The notes: a model not told the origin generated them from the sequence alone. A stretch of DNA of 64,000 nucleotides from Umbribacter vaginalis (GCA_001552935.1 KQ959688.1:35390-99389); one strand, 5' to 3'. Shown: positions 36,794 to 47,213, counted from the first letter of the stretch. Translations and numbers: made by a program.

Positions 36794-37879
36794 CTATTGA
36801 ATGAACATCGCGTCGCCGAACGACAAAAAACGGTAACGCTCGTGAATGGCATGCTGATACGCCGCCATGATGTGCTCGCGACCAGCCAGTGCGCTTACCA
36901 GCATCATCAGTGTCGAGCGTGGTACGTGAAAGTTCGTGATCATCGCATCAACCACATTAAATGTATAACCAGGTAAAATGTACAGCGACGTGTGCTCGCG
37001 CGTCCGCGCTTTCACGCACTTCGCCTGCTCATCGTAGCAGCTTTCAAGCGAGCGCATGCTGGTTGTTCCCACAGCAATAACGCGCCCACCTGCGTCTTTA
37101 GTGCGATTTATGGCGTCAATGGTTTTCTGTGGCACCGAATACGTTTCCGTATGAATCACATGATTGCGCGGATCGTCCTCATCTACCAGGCGAAACGTAT
37201 CCAAACCTACTTCCAAATCGACTGTTTCCCAGCCAACGCCCTGTTCCTGTAGCGCAGCAATCAGCTCGGGCGTGAAATGCAAACCCGCCGTCGGCGCTGC
37301 CGCCGAGTGCTCCGATTTCGAGTACACCGTTTGGTACAGCTCCTCGTCACCTGCATAATGTTTGATATACGGCGGAAGCGGCGTGTGCCCACAGGCATGA
37401 AGCGCCTCGTCAAGCGAGGGAAGTGTAGTCGTAAGCCGCGCAATACGCTCGCCCGGACTGGGTTTTTCCGCCCAATCGACAACCTCAATCGACAAGCACA
37501 CGCGCCCCTGCGCATCGGGGATATCAACCACTGCACCCGTTTGTGGTTTTAGGCGTTTACCTGGGCGAACAAGCACTTCCCACAATGCCGTATGGGCCGT
37601 TTTTGGCTCACGATTAAATATTTCGCGAAGAAGGAAAATTTCCGCGCTACCGCCTGAACCGCGTTTAGTGCCAAGCATACGTGCAGGTAGAACACGTGTT
37701 TCGTTGGCAACCAGCAAATCGCCCGGATGCAGAAACGTGCCAATGTCATGGAAAACGCAATCCTGGAGCGCACCACTGCGTTTGTTAAGCACCAGCAGAC
37801 GACATGCATCGCGCACTTCAGCTGGCGTTTGCGCAATTAGCTCGGGAGGAAGCGTGTAATCGAAATCATCAGTTTTCAT
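36794..37879 (-). CDS. queA: S-adenosylmethionine:tRNA ribosyltransferase-isomerase QueA
   Basis: A 361-residue enzyme that transfers the ribosyl part of SAM to preQ1-tRNA, giving epoxyqueuosine. Recognisable segments are FDYTLPPELIAQTP, LLVANETRVLPARM, SAAAPTAGLHFTPEL, DLEVGLDTFRLV and MITNFHVPRSTLMMLVSAL. Start ATG 37879 has GAAAGG upstream on its strand; a longer frame to 37912 adds 11 residues unlike the family. It overlaps the 3' end of queH by 11 bases, so the two are coupled. Confidence 0.96.
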   Translation of the reverse strand: MKTDDFDYTLPPELIAQTPAEVRDACRLLVLNKRSGALQDCVFHDIGTFLHPGDLLVANETRVLPARMLGTKRGSGGSAEIFLLREIFNREPKTAHTALWEVLVRPGKRLKPQTGAVVDIPDAQGRVCLSIEVVDWAEKPSPGERIARLTTTLPSLDEALHACGHTPLPPYIKHYAGDEELYQTVYSKSEHSAAAPTAGLHFTPELIAALQEQGVGWETVDLEVGLDTFRLVDEDDPRNHVIHTETYSVPQKTIDAINRTKDAGGRVIAVGTTSMRSLESCYDEQAKCVKARTREHTSLYILPGYTFNVVDAMITNFHVPRSTLMMLVSALAGREHIMAAYQHAIHERYRFLSFGDAMFIQ

Positions 37880-38753
37880 GAACGAGCCTTTCTGCGTCGC
37901 GCGCGCTGGCATCGGGTAGGGGTGTTTGGGGAAGACTCTGATTGTGCAGCTGTTGTTCCTGCTCCAACACCTGCGCCCGCTGTTGCTCCTTGAACTGTCG
38001 CAATAAATCGCGCTTGCGAGCCTGTTTCGCGTTGTACGACGCCTGCTCAGCTTTGCGCGCCCGCCGCTTTTCCGCCTCGGCTTTCCGCTCGGCCTCGTGC
38101 GCTATCAGGTACAATGCTCGCTGTTCCTCACGCTGCTCCTTAATAAAGGCACGTGTTGCTTTGCCCTCGTCAATCGAAAATGAGCAGCCACAATAATCCT
38201 GGCGATACATGCCCGCCTCGCGTGAGCGCCGCGTTGCTTCGTCATAGTAGGGTCGAAAATCGCGAAAATCGGGTGCGATGCTGTTTTGCTTGCACGCGCG
38301 CGCGAGTTCCTCGCGAATGATGTCTGTGAACTGGTACGGGCTTACTGAAAGCGTCGTACTAACCGCATCGAAATCGTGCTCGTGCGCATAGCGCGCTGCC
38401 TCGCATAACCGCAGCTTATAGCAGGCTCTACACCGATTGCGGCGGTTTGCATCGTCCAGTAATTCCGCAACTGACGTGGGCTTTTCCGTGCGTTCCTGCG
38501 CCTTTTGCGCCATGGCACGCCCGATGGGCGCCACGTAACGTTCCCACTGCGCCGGGTCGTAATTGCCCTCAATCACGCGCACACCCTCGTGCGCTGCAAA
38601 TTTCAGCAGCTCAGAAAGCCGATGCCGATACTCCGGCTCGGGCGCAATATTGCTATTCGCGTAAAAAATGCTAATGTCGTGGCCCTCCGCCAGCAAAATG
38701 CGAAGCGGCTCCATTGAACACGGACCACAGCATGCATGAAGAAGCAATTTCAT
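37869..38753 (-). CDS. queH: Epoxyqueuosine reductase QueH
   Basis: The non-cobalamin epoxyqueuosine reductase (formerly DUF208) that completes queuosine on tRNA after QueA. The cysteine motifs are HACCGPC (Cys8, Cys9, Cys12), CRAC (Cys108, Cys111) and YCGC (Cys188, Cys190), which hold the Fe-S cluster and metal in the family. The family domain ends near residue 195. The last 95 residues are an Arg/Glu/Gln/Ala-rich helical tail (probably coiled coil). Total length 294. It is the first gene of the minus-strand queH-queA pair. Confidence 0.94.
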   Translation of the reverse strand: MKLLLHACCGPCSMEPLRILLAEGHDISIFYANSNIAPEPEYRHRLSELLKFAAHEGVRVIEGNYDPAQWERYVAPIGRAMAQKAQERTEKPTSVAELLDDANRRNRCRACYKLRLCEAARYAHEHDFDAVSTTLSVSPYQFTDIIREELARACKQNSIAPDFRDFRPYYDEATRRSREAGMYRQDYCGCSFSIDEGKATRAFIKEQREEQRALYLIAHEAERKAEAEKRRARKAEQASYNAKQARKRDLLRQFKEQQRAQVLEQEQQLHNQSLPQTPLPDASARDAERLVHEN

Positions 38754-38903
38754 AGCTTTACTCCTTGATGGATGAAAACTATTCTATACTACTCCATATT
38801 GAATGAAATGTTCAGGCGCGGGCGCGTGTTTCGACTGAATTACACATGTCGCGTGCGTGGGGTGTTTGTGGGGAACGTGAGGTACTTCACTGGCGTTGGC
38901 GCG

Positions 38904-38975
38904 CCACCAGCAACCGCAAGCCACCACCAGCCGCCACTGGCAACCGCGCGCTACCAGCAACCGCGCGCTACCAGC
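38904..38975. repeat. Degenerate 17-bp repeats upstream of tgt
   Basis: Copies of CCACCAGCAACCGC / CTACCAGCAACCGCGCG recur four to five times in the 278-bp gap between queH and tgt. The divergent queH and tgt promoters must flank them. No gene is seen in the gap. Confidence 0.65.
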
Positions 38976-39016
38976 CCCAACACCGCCCCTGACACTAACT
39001 GCATTGCCCCACATAA

Positions 39017-40180
<1,164 letters not shown>

Positions 40181-40253
40181 GAATGTGTCGCCGCCTGCGC
40201 ACTACCCGGCGACCACCGCGTGCACACGCAACACGCAGCGCACCCACACCGCC

Positions 40254-40331
40254 GCCTGCGCACCCACACTGCCTCCCGTGCCGTACACGCATGCCTGCGC
40301 ACCCACACTGCGTCCCGCGCCGTACACGCAT
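40254..40331. repeat. 39-bp tandem repeat downstream of tgt
   Basis: Two adjacent 39-bp copies, 40254-40292 and 40293-40331, differ at about two positions; each holds GCCTGCGCACCCACACTGC. Related shorter copies precede them from 40190. They fill much of the tgt-secDF spacer, where yajC is found in many bacteria but not here. Confidence 0.85.
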
Positions 40332-40496
40332 GCCAGATATTCACTATTTCTATAATTTCCGAACTTTGCTTCTACTTATCACATTGCATTTGTGGCAAAA
40401 TAGTGAGGTTGACAAAATTATGTATAGCTTATGGGGAGGCTGTATAGGCTTCTCATGCGTGCATGTTTCTTTAAGCACAAGGAAAGGAATCCATCG

Positions 40497-43025
40497 ATGA
40501 TGGCAACCCAAACTAAAAAGCGCAAGAAGAAGTCTGGTGGCTCGTCAGAGCGCCGTAATATATGGCTTCTTATTCTTACTACCATCCTTATTCTTGCTTC
40601 AGTATACGTATTTACGCCGCCATCGCAACGCATTAACCAGGGATTGGACATTCAAGGTGGATTATCTGTTGTGCTTACCGCTACGTCTAACGACGGCAAT
40701 CCGGTAACAAAAGAAGAAATGGAAGCGTCACGCGCTATTATCGAAAGTCGTGTAAATTCTTTGGGTGCAAGCGAAGCGGCCGTTCAGCTGCAGGGCGACA
40801 ACCAAATTTTGGTGCAAATACCAGGAGCAACCGATACGAAAGCAGCGCTCGAAACTATCGGCAAAACTGGTAAGCTTGAGTTTGCGCGTCTTGATTCGTT
40901 TACCGATGAAGCCGTACGCAAGCGCATTGACACAGGCGATTACGGCAAAACTGCCATGGTAACCGACGAGTTTGGCAATCAGTTTCCTTCCAAGAAAAAG
41001 TCGAGCTTAAAGGTGCAGCCGGGCACGTATAAAGCACTTATTACCGGCGAAAATATCACGAACGTGTCGGTGGATCGCGCTTCTGAAACGGGTACCGATT
41101 ATGCCGTTAACGTGCGCTTAAACGGCGAAGGCACCGCTGCTTTCGCGAAAGCAACACGCGAACTTGCGCCCACGAAGGGCAAAATCGTTATCGTGCTTGA
41201 TGGTGAAGTGCAGTCGGCTCCTGCTGTTCAGTCGGTTATTGACGGCGGCCGCGTGTCGATTACCGGCGGATATACGCTTGCCGGTGCGAACGGCTTGCGT
41301 ACCGTTCTTGAAAGTGGTTCGCTTCCTGTAAGTTTCCAGTATTCGCAAAGTCAAATTGTTGGCCCAACGCTTGGACAAGGTGCTTTGGCAGCGGGTGTTT
41401 TGGTCGCTGGCTTAGGTTTGCTGCTTGTTATGCTGTACCTACTGTTTTTCTATCGCGGGCTTGGTCTTATTACAGCTGGCGCGATGGTGGTATTTGCGGT
41501 ATTCTACTTGGGTATTTTGGCAACGTTGTCGCACTTTGGCCTGTTTAGCTTGTCGCTTTCAGGTGTTGCAGGTATCGTGCTTACCATCGGTATGGCAGCC
41601 GACTCGTCCATTTTGGTTATCGAGCGTTTCCGCGAAGAAATTCGCATGGGACGCAGCGTGCGTGCCGCGTCAATAACAGGCGTGCGACATGCGATTATGA
41701 CCTCAATCGACGCCGACTTGGTTACACTTGTTAGCGCCCTTTCGTTGTTCTTCTTGGCGTCGTCGTCTGTTAAAGGTTTCGGCCTTACGCTTGCGCTGGG
41801 AATTGCGTGCGACATCATCATGATGCTGCTGTTCAAAGCGCCGTTGGTGCGTATAATTGCGCCACGTACGATTGCACATCATCCTCGTTTCTGGGATATT
41901 CAAGACTCGAAAAATGCGTATCAAACGTTCTCTCAATTGGGTGAAGCAACGGGTGTTACCGCTGGTGAAGCTGAAATTGGCGAAGCGATGAACTATAAAG
42001 AAACCGCGCGCATCATAAAAGAGCGCGCCGGTGAAGAAGATCCTGCCGCTTTGAAGCTTGTGCGCCAGCTGAAAGGTCGTTTCATCAAACACGACATCGG
42101 CTTTTTGAGTGCGCGCAAAATTTTCCTAACCGTATCAGGCATTTTAGTACTTGCGTGCATTGCGGTTGTGTGCATTAAAGGTGTCACGTTTGGTATTGAG
42201 TTTGTAGGCGGAACGTCAGTTACGTACTCGAACACAGGTGATCTTACGTCGCAAGACATTACGCAGGCGTTTAACAAAGCAGGCGTGAAAGATGCTACCG
42301 TTCAAACTACCGAAAACGAAGGTCAAAAGGGCTTTTTGATTCGCATGACGGAAACAAACGCGCAAACATCAGAGCACATTGCGCGCACCGTTGCTGATGA
42401 GCTGCATCTTTCTGCAGAAAACACGCAAGTATCAACTATTGGCCCCGACTGGGGAACAAGTGTTGTTCGTGCATCGCTTATTGCATTCTTCGTTTCGTTA
42501 GCGCTGATTATTGCTTATATTGCCATCCGTTTTGAATATAAGATGGGATTCACTGCTGTGGTGGCGCTCTTGCACGACTTGATTATCGTTATGGGCGTGT
42601 ATGCCCTTATCGGACGCGAAGTTACGCCGAACACTATCGCCGCGCTGCTTACCATTTTGGGATATTCGCTTTACGACACGGTTGTTGTGTTCCACCGCAT
42701 TAACGACAACATGAAGGAACTGAACATCCGTTGCAGCTTTATGACAATGGCAAATCATTCAGTTAACCAGGTATTTTTGCGCACCATTAACACAACACTC
42801 ACGTCAATTATTCCTGTTATTGCGATGTTGTTCTTCGGCGGAGAAACGCTGCAAGATTTTGCATTTGCCATGGTTATCGGCTTAATTTCTGGTTCATATT
42901 CCTCAATTGCTGTTGCAACGCCGCTCTTTAGTATGTGGAAAACACGCGAGTCTGCAAACGCGAAATTGCAAAAACGCTTTGGTAAGGAGATTGGAACATT
43001 TGCGTTCATTCATGATGCAAAATAA
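40497..43025 (+). CDS. secDF: Protein-export membrane protein SecDF (fused SecD-SecF)
   Basis: A single 842-residue protein joining SecD and SecF. The SecD half shows the family start GLDIQGGLSVVL, the P1 region ESRVNSLGASEAAVQ, QIPGATDT, and membrane segments with GMAADSSILVIERFREE. A linker of about 70 residues leads to the SecF half, with GVTFGIEFVGGTSVTYS, TILGYSLYDTVVVFHRIND and AMLFFGGETLQDFAFAMVIG. It uses the proton gradient to help pull exported proteins through SecYEG. ATG 40497 (next codon also ATG) follows AAGGAAAGGAA. A Lys/Arg-rich N-terminus faces the cytoplasm. Confidence 0.95.
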   Translation: MMATQTKKRKKKSGGSSERRNIWLLILTTILILASVYVFTPPSQRINQGLDIQGGLSVVLTATSNDGNPVTKEEMEASRAIIESRVNSLGASEAAVQLQGDNQILVQIPGATDTKAALETIGKTGKLEFARLDSFTDEAVRKRIDTGDYGKTAMVTDEFGNQFPSKKKSSLKVQPGTYKALITGENITNVSVDRASETGTDYAVNVRLNGEGTAAFAKATRELAPTKGKIVIVLDGEVQSAPAVQSVIDGGRVSITGGYTLAGANGLRTVLESGSLPVSFQYSQSQIVGPTLGQGALAAGVLVAGLGLLLVMLYLLFFYRGLGLITAGAMVVFAVFYLGILATLSHFGLFSLSLSGVAGIVLTIGMAADSSILVIERFREEIRMGRSVRAASITGVRHAIMTSIDADLVTLVSALSLFFLASSSVKGFGLTLALGIACDIIMMLLFKAPLVRIIAPRTIAHHPRFWDIQDSKNAYQTFSQLGEATGVTAGEAEIGEAMNYKETARIIKERAGEEDPAALKLVRQLKGRFIKHDIGFLSARKIFLTVSGILVLACIAVVCIKGVTFGIEFVGGTSVTYSNTGDLTSQDITQAFNKAGVKDATVQTTENEGQKGFLIRMTETNAQTSEHIARTVADELHLSAENTQVSTIGPDWGTSVVRASLIAFFVSLALIIAYIAIRFEYKMGFTAVVALLHDLIIVMGVYALIGREVTPNTIAALLTILGYSLYDTVVVFHRINDNMKELNIRCSFMTMANHSVNQVFLRTINTTLTSIIPVIAMLFFGGETLQDFAFAMVIGLISGSYSSIAVATPLFSMWKTRESANAKLQKRFGKEIGTFAFIHDAK

Positions 43026-43071
43026 TTTTATTGTGTCATAATGAGCAAAAATGCGTTGTAAGGAGTAGCTT

Positions 43072-43392
43072 ATGCCATCTGCAAGTGCCCCTAACTTTTG
43101 CCCACCAACTGAAGAGGGTGTAACAATCTCTCTTGAGGATGAAAATGGTGTTGCAACTACCTTTGAGTTTCTCGGAAGTATTATTCACGACGATCGAGAA
43201 TTCGGATTCTTCTTTCCTGTGCTTGATGAAGATGAATTTACGGGAGAGGTTGTTATCCTTGAGATTTTAGCGTATGACGATGACGATCAGCCAAGTGAGT
43301 TTGAGTTGCTTGAAGACGAAGACCTAGCTGATGATGTCTACGAAGAATTTCGAGAAGCTGCAGGCGATTTGTACGACTTTCAAGACGAATAG
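43072..43392 (+). CDS. DUF1292 family protein
   Basis: A 106-residue, very acidic protein of the DUF1292 type, recognisable by ISLEDENGVATTFEFLGSI and the following Tyr/Phe-rich strands. Function unknown. The Asp/Glu-rich C-terminus (FELLEDEDLADDVYEEF) is usual for the family. ATG 43072 follows AAGGAGTAGCTT. It lies 46 bases after secDF in the same orientation and converges with ecfT. Confidence 0.8.
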   Translation: MPSASAPNFCPPTEEGVTISLEDENGVATTFEFLGSIIHDDREFGFFFPVLDEDEFTGEVVILEILAYDDDDQPSEFELLEDEDLADDVYEEFREAAGDLYDFQDE

Positions 43393-43427
43393 GGAGCCGT
43401 CCGTTCTTGTGTTGATGCGTTACCTAC

Positions 43428-44222
43428 CTATGCGTACAGATTTGCAAGTAGAATGCATGCGCTCATAAGCACCACGATTCCCGCTGCAATTAGCTCATGT
43501 TTTCCCATGTGAAAGGGATACAGCCTGCTGCGCTCATACGTGGGCGCAAAGCAGCGTGCTTCCATTGCTCCTGAAAGTGCGTCTGCATGGCGCAGTGCGC
43601 TCGTGAACAGGGGAACTAACAGTGACAGCAAAAGCGGTATGCGCGATCGCTTACGCAGGTAAACGCCGCGGCTTATTTGTGCAGCGTATAAATGGTGAAG
43701 TTCTTGCGCTAGTTCAGGCAAAAAGCGCAATACAATTCCAAGCATGATGCCAATTTCGTGAGCAGGCACTTTGAAGCGCGTGAGCGGCATCATCAGACGT
43801 TCCGTTGCATCGCTAATATCCAAGGTGCTGGTGCTCAGCGGAATAATGCTTGCTGATAGCAACAATACAATCATACGGCAGCCGAAAAATAAGCTTGCAT
43901 GAATTCCATCGTCAGTAATTCGCATAAAGTTCCAGGTAAACACAACATTTCCTGTTTGATGTGCATACAAATTGAGCAGTGCGCTTATCACAACAAAAAA
44001 CACCAGTGGCAACACCGCACGCATGATGCTTCCTATGCGTATGCGCGTTAGTGCAAGTAAAATGCCTAGTGAAACTACGCAAAGCGCAAGGGAAAGCGGC
44101 GTAGAGGCGTTCAAAATCACAATCATCAGCACCAGCGAAGCTAGAATTTTGAAGCGCGCATCCAGGCGATGAATGATACTATTGGTGTCGCAGTACAAAT
44201 CTTGACCTGGTAATTTACCCAT
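43428..44222 (-). CDS. ecfT: Energy-coupling factor transporter transmembrane protein EcfT
   Basis: The 264-residue T component that links the ATPases to the substrate-binding S component in ECF vitamin transporters. About five membrane segments are visible, with IHRLDARFKILASL at the start and the conserved coupling stretches around AAQISRGVYLRKRSR and ADALSGAMEARCFAP (the Ala-Arg-Gly-like motifs). It overlaps ecfA2 by eight bases and is last in the ribU-ecfA1-ecfA2-ecfT order on the minus strand. Confidence 0.92.
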   Translation of the reverse strand: MGKLPGQDLYCDTNSIIHRLDARFKILASLVLMIVILNASTPLSLALCVVSLGILLALTRIRIGSIMRAVLPLVFFVVISALLNLYAHQTGNVVFTWNFMRITDDGIHASLFFGCRMIVLLLSASIIPLSTSTLDISDATERLMMPLTRFKVPAHEIGIMLGIVLRFLPELAQELHHLYAAQISRGVYLRKRSRIPLLLSLLVPLFTSALRHADALSGAMEARCFAPTYERSRLYPFHMGKHELIAAGIVVLMSACILLANLYA

Positions 44223-45399
44223 GCTGCGCTGCCTTGTGGTTAAGAATGTATGCTAGCTGTTCTGCAAGTTCATGTGTCGTATGCGCAGTAGGATACGTAA
44301 GTGGAATGCCTTGTTTTCGCAAGCGTGCAGCACATGCGTATAGATCTGGAATTTCAAGCCCAACAGAACGCAGCGTGTGTTCGTTTTCTGGTGAAAAGAC
44401 CACTTCAGGCGTATCAAAACACAGTTGCTGTCCCTTGTTCAGCACCAGCACACGCGAGCAATATTGTGCAAGGTCGTTCATATTGTGTGACGCCATAATA
44501 ATGCTCACACCTTCAGAATTCAGGTTTTTGAACAGCTCTAACAGCGTACGCTTTGCAGCAGGGTCAAGCCCAGCAGCAGGTTCATCAGCAATTACGTAGT
44601 GAGGTTGCATTGCTAACACACCTGCAATTGCAACACGCCGCTGAATACCCCCCGATAGCTCAAAAGGGCTTTTGTGCATATATTCTGACGGATTAAGATG
44701 AACGTGCTCCAGTGCCCATGCAACGCGTTTATTCACTTCATGAGGAGTAAGCCCTAAATTACGTGGGCCAAAAGCAATGTCTTCGGCAACGGTTGGTGCG
44801 AAAAGCTGTCGTTCAGGATATTGAAAAATCAGTCCTACGCGCTTAATAATTTCTTTCTTGTGTTTTTTGTTGTGTGTGGAAAATCCATCGACGCTTACTG
44901 TGCCACATGTGGGTGTGAACAGGCCATTCATGTGCTGCAACAGGGTGCTTTTTCCACTGCCGGTGTGCCCTGCTAAGCCTATGAACATTCCTTTTTCAAT
45001 TGAGAAAGAAACGTTTTGCAACGCCCAAGGCGTATGAGGAGTTTCGCCCCATTGTTGAGCGCTGGTAGAGTGGGGTGGGGGAGTTTGTGCAGATGGTATG
45101 GCCGAAGTAGTTGGTTCAGATGGCACTGATGACACGGCAGGCATGGCGTTTCTCGCGGTTGCTTGTTGGTTGGTGGTGTTTTTCTCGTATGGGTTCATTT
45201 CTCCAGATGAGTTACCTGTTTGCTCCATGTGAGTATCATATGCTTGGTCGTGTTTGCTCCTGCTTTTGTTCCCAGTGCCGTTTCCATGAATCACGTACTT
45301 ATTTTCGTTATGGAGTGCGCTTTCAGCCACAAGACGGGCGCGCTGCCTGCGTGTAAGCGTTTGATAGGTAAAACTTACCTCTGTGAATGTAATTGACAT
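44215..45399 (-). CDS. ecfA2: Energy-coupling factor ATPase EcfA2 with a ~105-residue N-terminal insert
   Basis: A 394-residue ECF ATPase. The ABC motifs are Walker A GHTGSGKS (144-151), signature ELSGGIQRRVAIAGVLAM, Walker B and VIADEPAAGLDP, and the H-loop MASHNMNDL. The N-terminus opens normally (MSITFTEVSFTYQ), but the next strand (ALQNVSFSIEKG) resumes only near residue 126. Between them lies a low-complexity stretch rich in Ser, Thr, Asn, Gln and Pro. In relatives that loop is short. A start further in would remove the first strand, so the long form is probably real. It overlaps ecfA1 by 25 bases. Confidence 0.9.
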   Translation of the reverse strand: MSITFTEVSFTYQTLTRRQRARLVAESALHNENKYVIHGNGTGNKSRSKHDQAYDTHMEQTGNSSGEMNPYEKNTTNQQATARNAMPAVSSVPSEPTTSAIPSAQTPPPHSTSAQQWGETPHTPWALQNVSFSIEKGMFIGLAGHTGSGKSTLLQHMNGLFTPTCGTVSVDGFSTHNKKHKKEIIKRVGLIFQYPERQLFAPTVAEDIAFGPRNLGLTPHEVNKRVAWALEHVHLNPSEYMHKSPFELSGGIQRRVAIAGVLAMQPHYVIADEPAAGLDPAAKRTLLELFKNLNSEGVSIIMASHNMNDLAQYCSRVLVLNKGQQLCFDTPEVVFSPENEHTLRSVGLEIPDLYACAARLRKQGIPLTYPTAHTTHELAEQLAYILNHKAAQHG

Positions 45400-46214
45400 A
45401 AAGCGTCCTCAAGCTGCGATTGCGTTAGTGTTGTTTCAAAATGAAAGCCTTGTTTATTAAGCTCCGTTATCAGTTCTGCCGAAAACGGTAATTCTAAATG
45501 CGACGTTGCCAATGCGCGCCAATGGCTTAGCAAGTGCTGCGGTGTTGTATCAACAGAAAGATGTCCCTTATCAAGAATTAAAATACGTTCAGCATGCAGT
45601 GCTTCTTGTATATCGTGCGTAATCATGATCAGCGTGATTCCTTGTTTATGCAGTTCACGGCAAATTTTTAGAAGCCCTTTGCGCCCGCGCGGATCAATCA
45701 TTGATGTTGCTTCGTCAAGAATAAGAACGCGAGGATGCATTGCCAGCGTGCCTGCGATGGCAAGGCGCTGTTTCTGTCCGCCCGATAATGTTGCGGTGTT
45801 TCGTTTCTCAAAGCCACTCATACCAACTGCTTCAAGCGACTCGCTCACGCGCTGTTTGATTGTTTCTGCAGGTAAACATAGATTCTCAGGACCAAACGCA
45901 ACATCGTTTTCAACGCGTGTTGCTACAATTTGATCATCTGGATTTTGAAATACCATGCCTGCGCATGCTCGAATAGTGCGCACATTGTGTTCGTCACTTG
46001 TACATAACCCGTCTACCTCAACGCTTCCCGATGTAGGTTTAAGCAGACCATTTATTAGTTTTGCAAGCGTCGATTTACCCGAACCGTTTGCGCCCAGTAC
46101 GCATATAAATTCGCCATGTGCAATATCCAGCGTTATATTATGTAGTGCAGCGTGGTTTTCGTTATAGGAAAAACCAAGATTGCGTATGCGTATGATAGGG
46201 TTATCGCTGGTCAC
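45375..46214 (-). CDS. ecfA1: Energy-coupling factor ATPase EcfA1
   Basis: A 279-residue ABC ATPase of the ECF type. Motifs: Walker A GANGSGKST, GMVFQNPDDQIVATRVENDV (the Q-loop region characteristic of EcfA), signature TLSGGQKQRLAIAGTLAM, VLILDEATSMIDPRGR and MITHDIQEA. Together with EcfA2 and EcfT it makes the shared energising module. It starts 111 bases after ribU on the same strand, so RibU is the obvious S component, though others encoded elsewhere may share it. Confidence 0.94.
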   Translation of the reverse strand: MTSDNPIIRIRNLGFSYNENHAALHNITLDIAHGEFICVLGANGSGKSTLAKLINGLLKPTSGSVEVDGLCTSDEHNVRTIRACAGMVFQNPDDQIVATRVENDVAFGPENLCLPAETIKQRVSESLEAVGMSGFEKRNTATLSGGQKQRLAIAGTLAMHPRVLILDEATSMIDPRGRKGLLKICRELHKQGITLIMITHDIQEALHAERILILDKGHLSVDTTPQHLLSHWRALATSHLELPFSAELITELNKQGFHFETTLTQSQLEDALCQLHSQR

Positions 46215-46325
46215 AAAAGCACTCCTTCAGCTGCTTGTGAATGTGTCACGCGTTGTTGTCACGCTTTATACATAAAACATATAGAGCGTTAATGAGGCAC
46301 AACGCACTGCTATCGGTATTGCACA

Positions 46326-46913
46326 TTATTTAGAGTTGCGGGATGAATACTTGTGCAACAATACTGCAATACTTTTATATACAAGCGCACTTATTATAGA
46401 ATTCAACAGCACCTTTGCAATATTAAATGGTAGAAGTATAGGAATAATCATAGCAATAATACTTTGTAGCGGTGCACCGGTGTAAATAGGTGTTACTACG
46501 AGATTGCCCAGTAAAGCAACTATAATCATTGCCAAACTTCCAATACTGAATCCAACAATAAGCCTTACGGTTGAAATGTGGCCATTTGAATTTCTTGTTT
46601 TTCCAGCTAAACCAAGGGGAACAAGGTATGCGCATGCGCACGCAATGGTCATAATGCCGCCCCAAATATTACTTGTTATAAATACATGCGCGATAACTGA
46701 TACAAAACTAATAATGCAGCCTGCAAGTGGTCCAAAAGCAAACGCACCCATTACAGCAGGAACAAATGACGGGTCGTATTTCAGAAATGGTGCAGCTGGG
46801 AACAGTGGTATTTCAATAAACGAAAGAACAGTGCTAATGGCTGCCATAAACGCCATGGTAACAAGTTGTTGCGTATTCCAGCGTGCTGGAAGTGTACCTT
46901 GTGAAGTTTGCAT
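46326..46913 (-). CDS. ribU: ECF transporter S component, riboflavin type (RibU-like)
   Basis: A 195-residue membrane protein with about six hydrophobic segments. Features of RibU are FLKYDPSFVPAVMGAFAFGP near residue 45 and the NIAKVLLNSII motif near the C-terminus. The N-terminal MAFMAAISTVLSFIE contains the small-residue face that contacts EcfT. The FMN riboswitch directly upstream strongly supports riboflavin as substrate. The site AAAAGGAGAAAC precedes ATG 46913. Confidence 0.92.
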   Translation of the reverse strand: MQTSQGTLPARWNTQQLVTMAFMAAISTVLSFIEIPLFPAAPFLKYDPSFVPAVMGAFAFGPLAGCIISFVSVIAHVFITSNIWGGIMTIACACAYLVPLGLAGKTRNSNGHISTVRLIVGFSIGSLAMIIVALLGNLVVTPIYTGAPLQSIIAMIIPILLPFNIAKVLLNSIISALVYKSIAVLLHKYSSRNSK

Positions 46914-46962
46914 AGTTTCTCCTTTTGCGTTACGTTTTCTTGTTGATTTAAGTTTCGTGATG

Positions 46963-46998
46963 CAAAAAAAAGCCCGCAGGAATATACCTACGGGCTTT
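46963..46998 (-). terminator. Riboswitch-controlled intrinsic terminator upstream of ribU
   Basis: Read on the minus strand: AAAGCCCGTAGG, six-base loop, CCTGCGGGCTTT and a T run. It lies between the FMN aptamer and the ribU start, so transcription would stop here when FMN is bound. Confidence 0.88.
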
Positions 46999-47034
46999 GG
47001 AGATATCGCGCGAATGTGCTACGACTGACATCTG

Positions 47035-47213
47035 CCTCTTTCATCCGGACTATACCGTTGGTTTCGGCTTTTCACCGAATCTACTGTGTGTGGTTGTACA
47101 AGCCACACTACACACAGCTCGCAGACTTCAGATTTGATGCGCATGTATTGGATAAAACCATGTAAACGCAGCATTCTGTTACCGCCAGTGAGGAATTTCA
47201 CCTCGCCCTGAAA
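47035..47213 (-). ncRNA. FMN riboswitch (RFN element)
   Basis: On the minus strand the conserved RFN blocks appear in order: AGGGCGAGGTGAAATTCCTC, CTGGCGGTAACAG, CTGAAGTCTGCGAGC, GATTCGGTGAAAAGCCGAA and CCAACGGTATAGTCCGGATG, then AAAGAGG. All aptamer helices can pair. The variable arm (P2-P3 side near 47090-47120) is longer than minimal. It controls the downstream ribU (and probably ecfA1A2T) by termination. Confidence 0.96.

Noticed and set aside
38784-39014. Small minus-strand coding frame in the queH-tgt gap
   Set aside because: Its product is only the translated GC-rich repeat and it lacks a ribosome-binding site.
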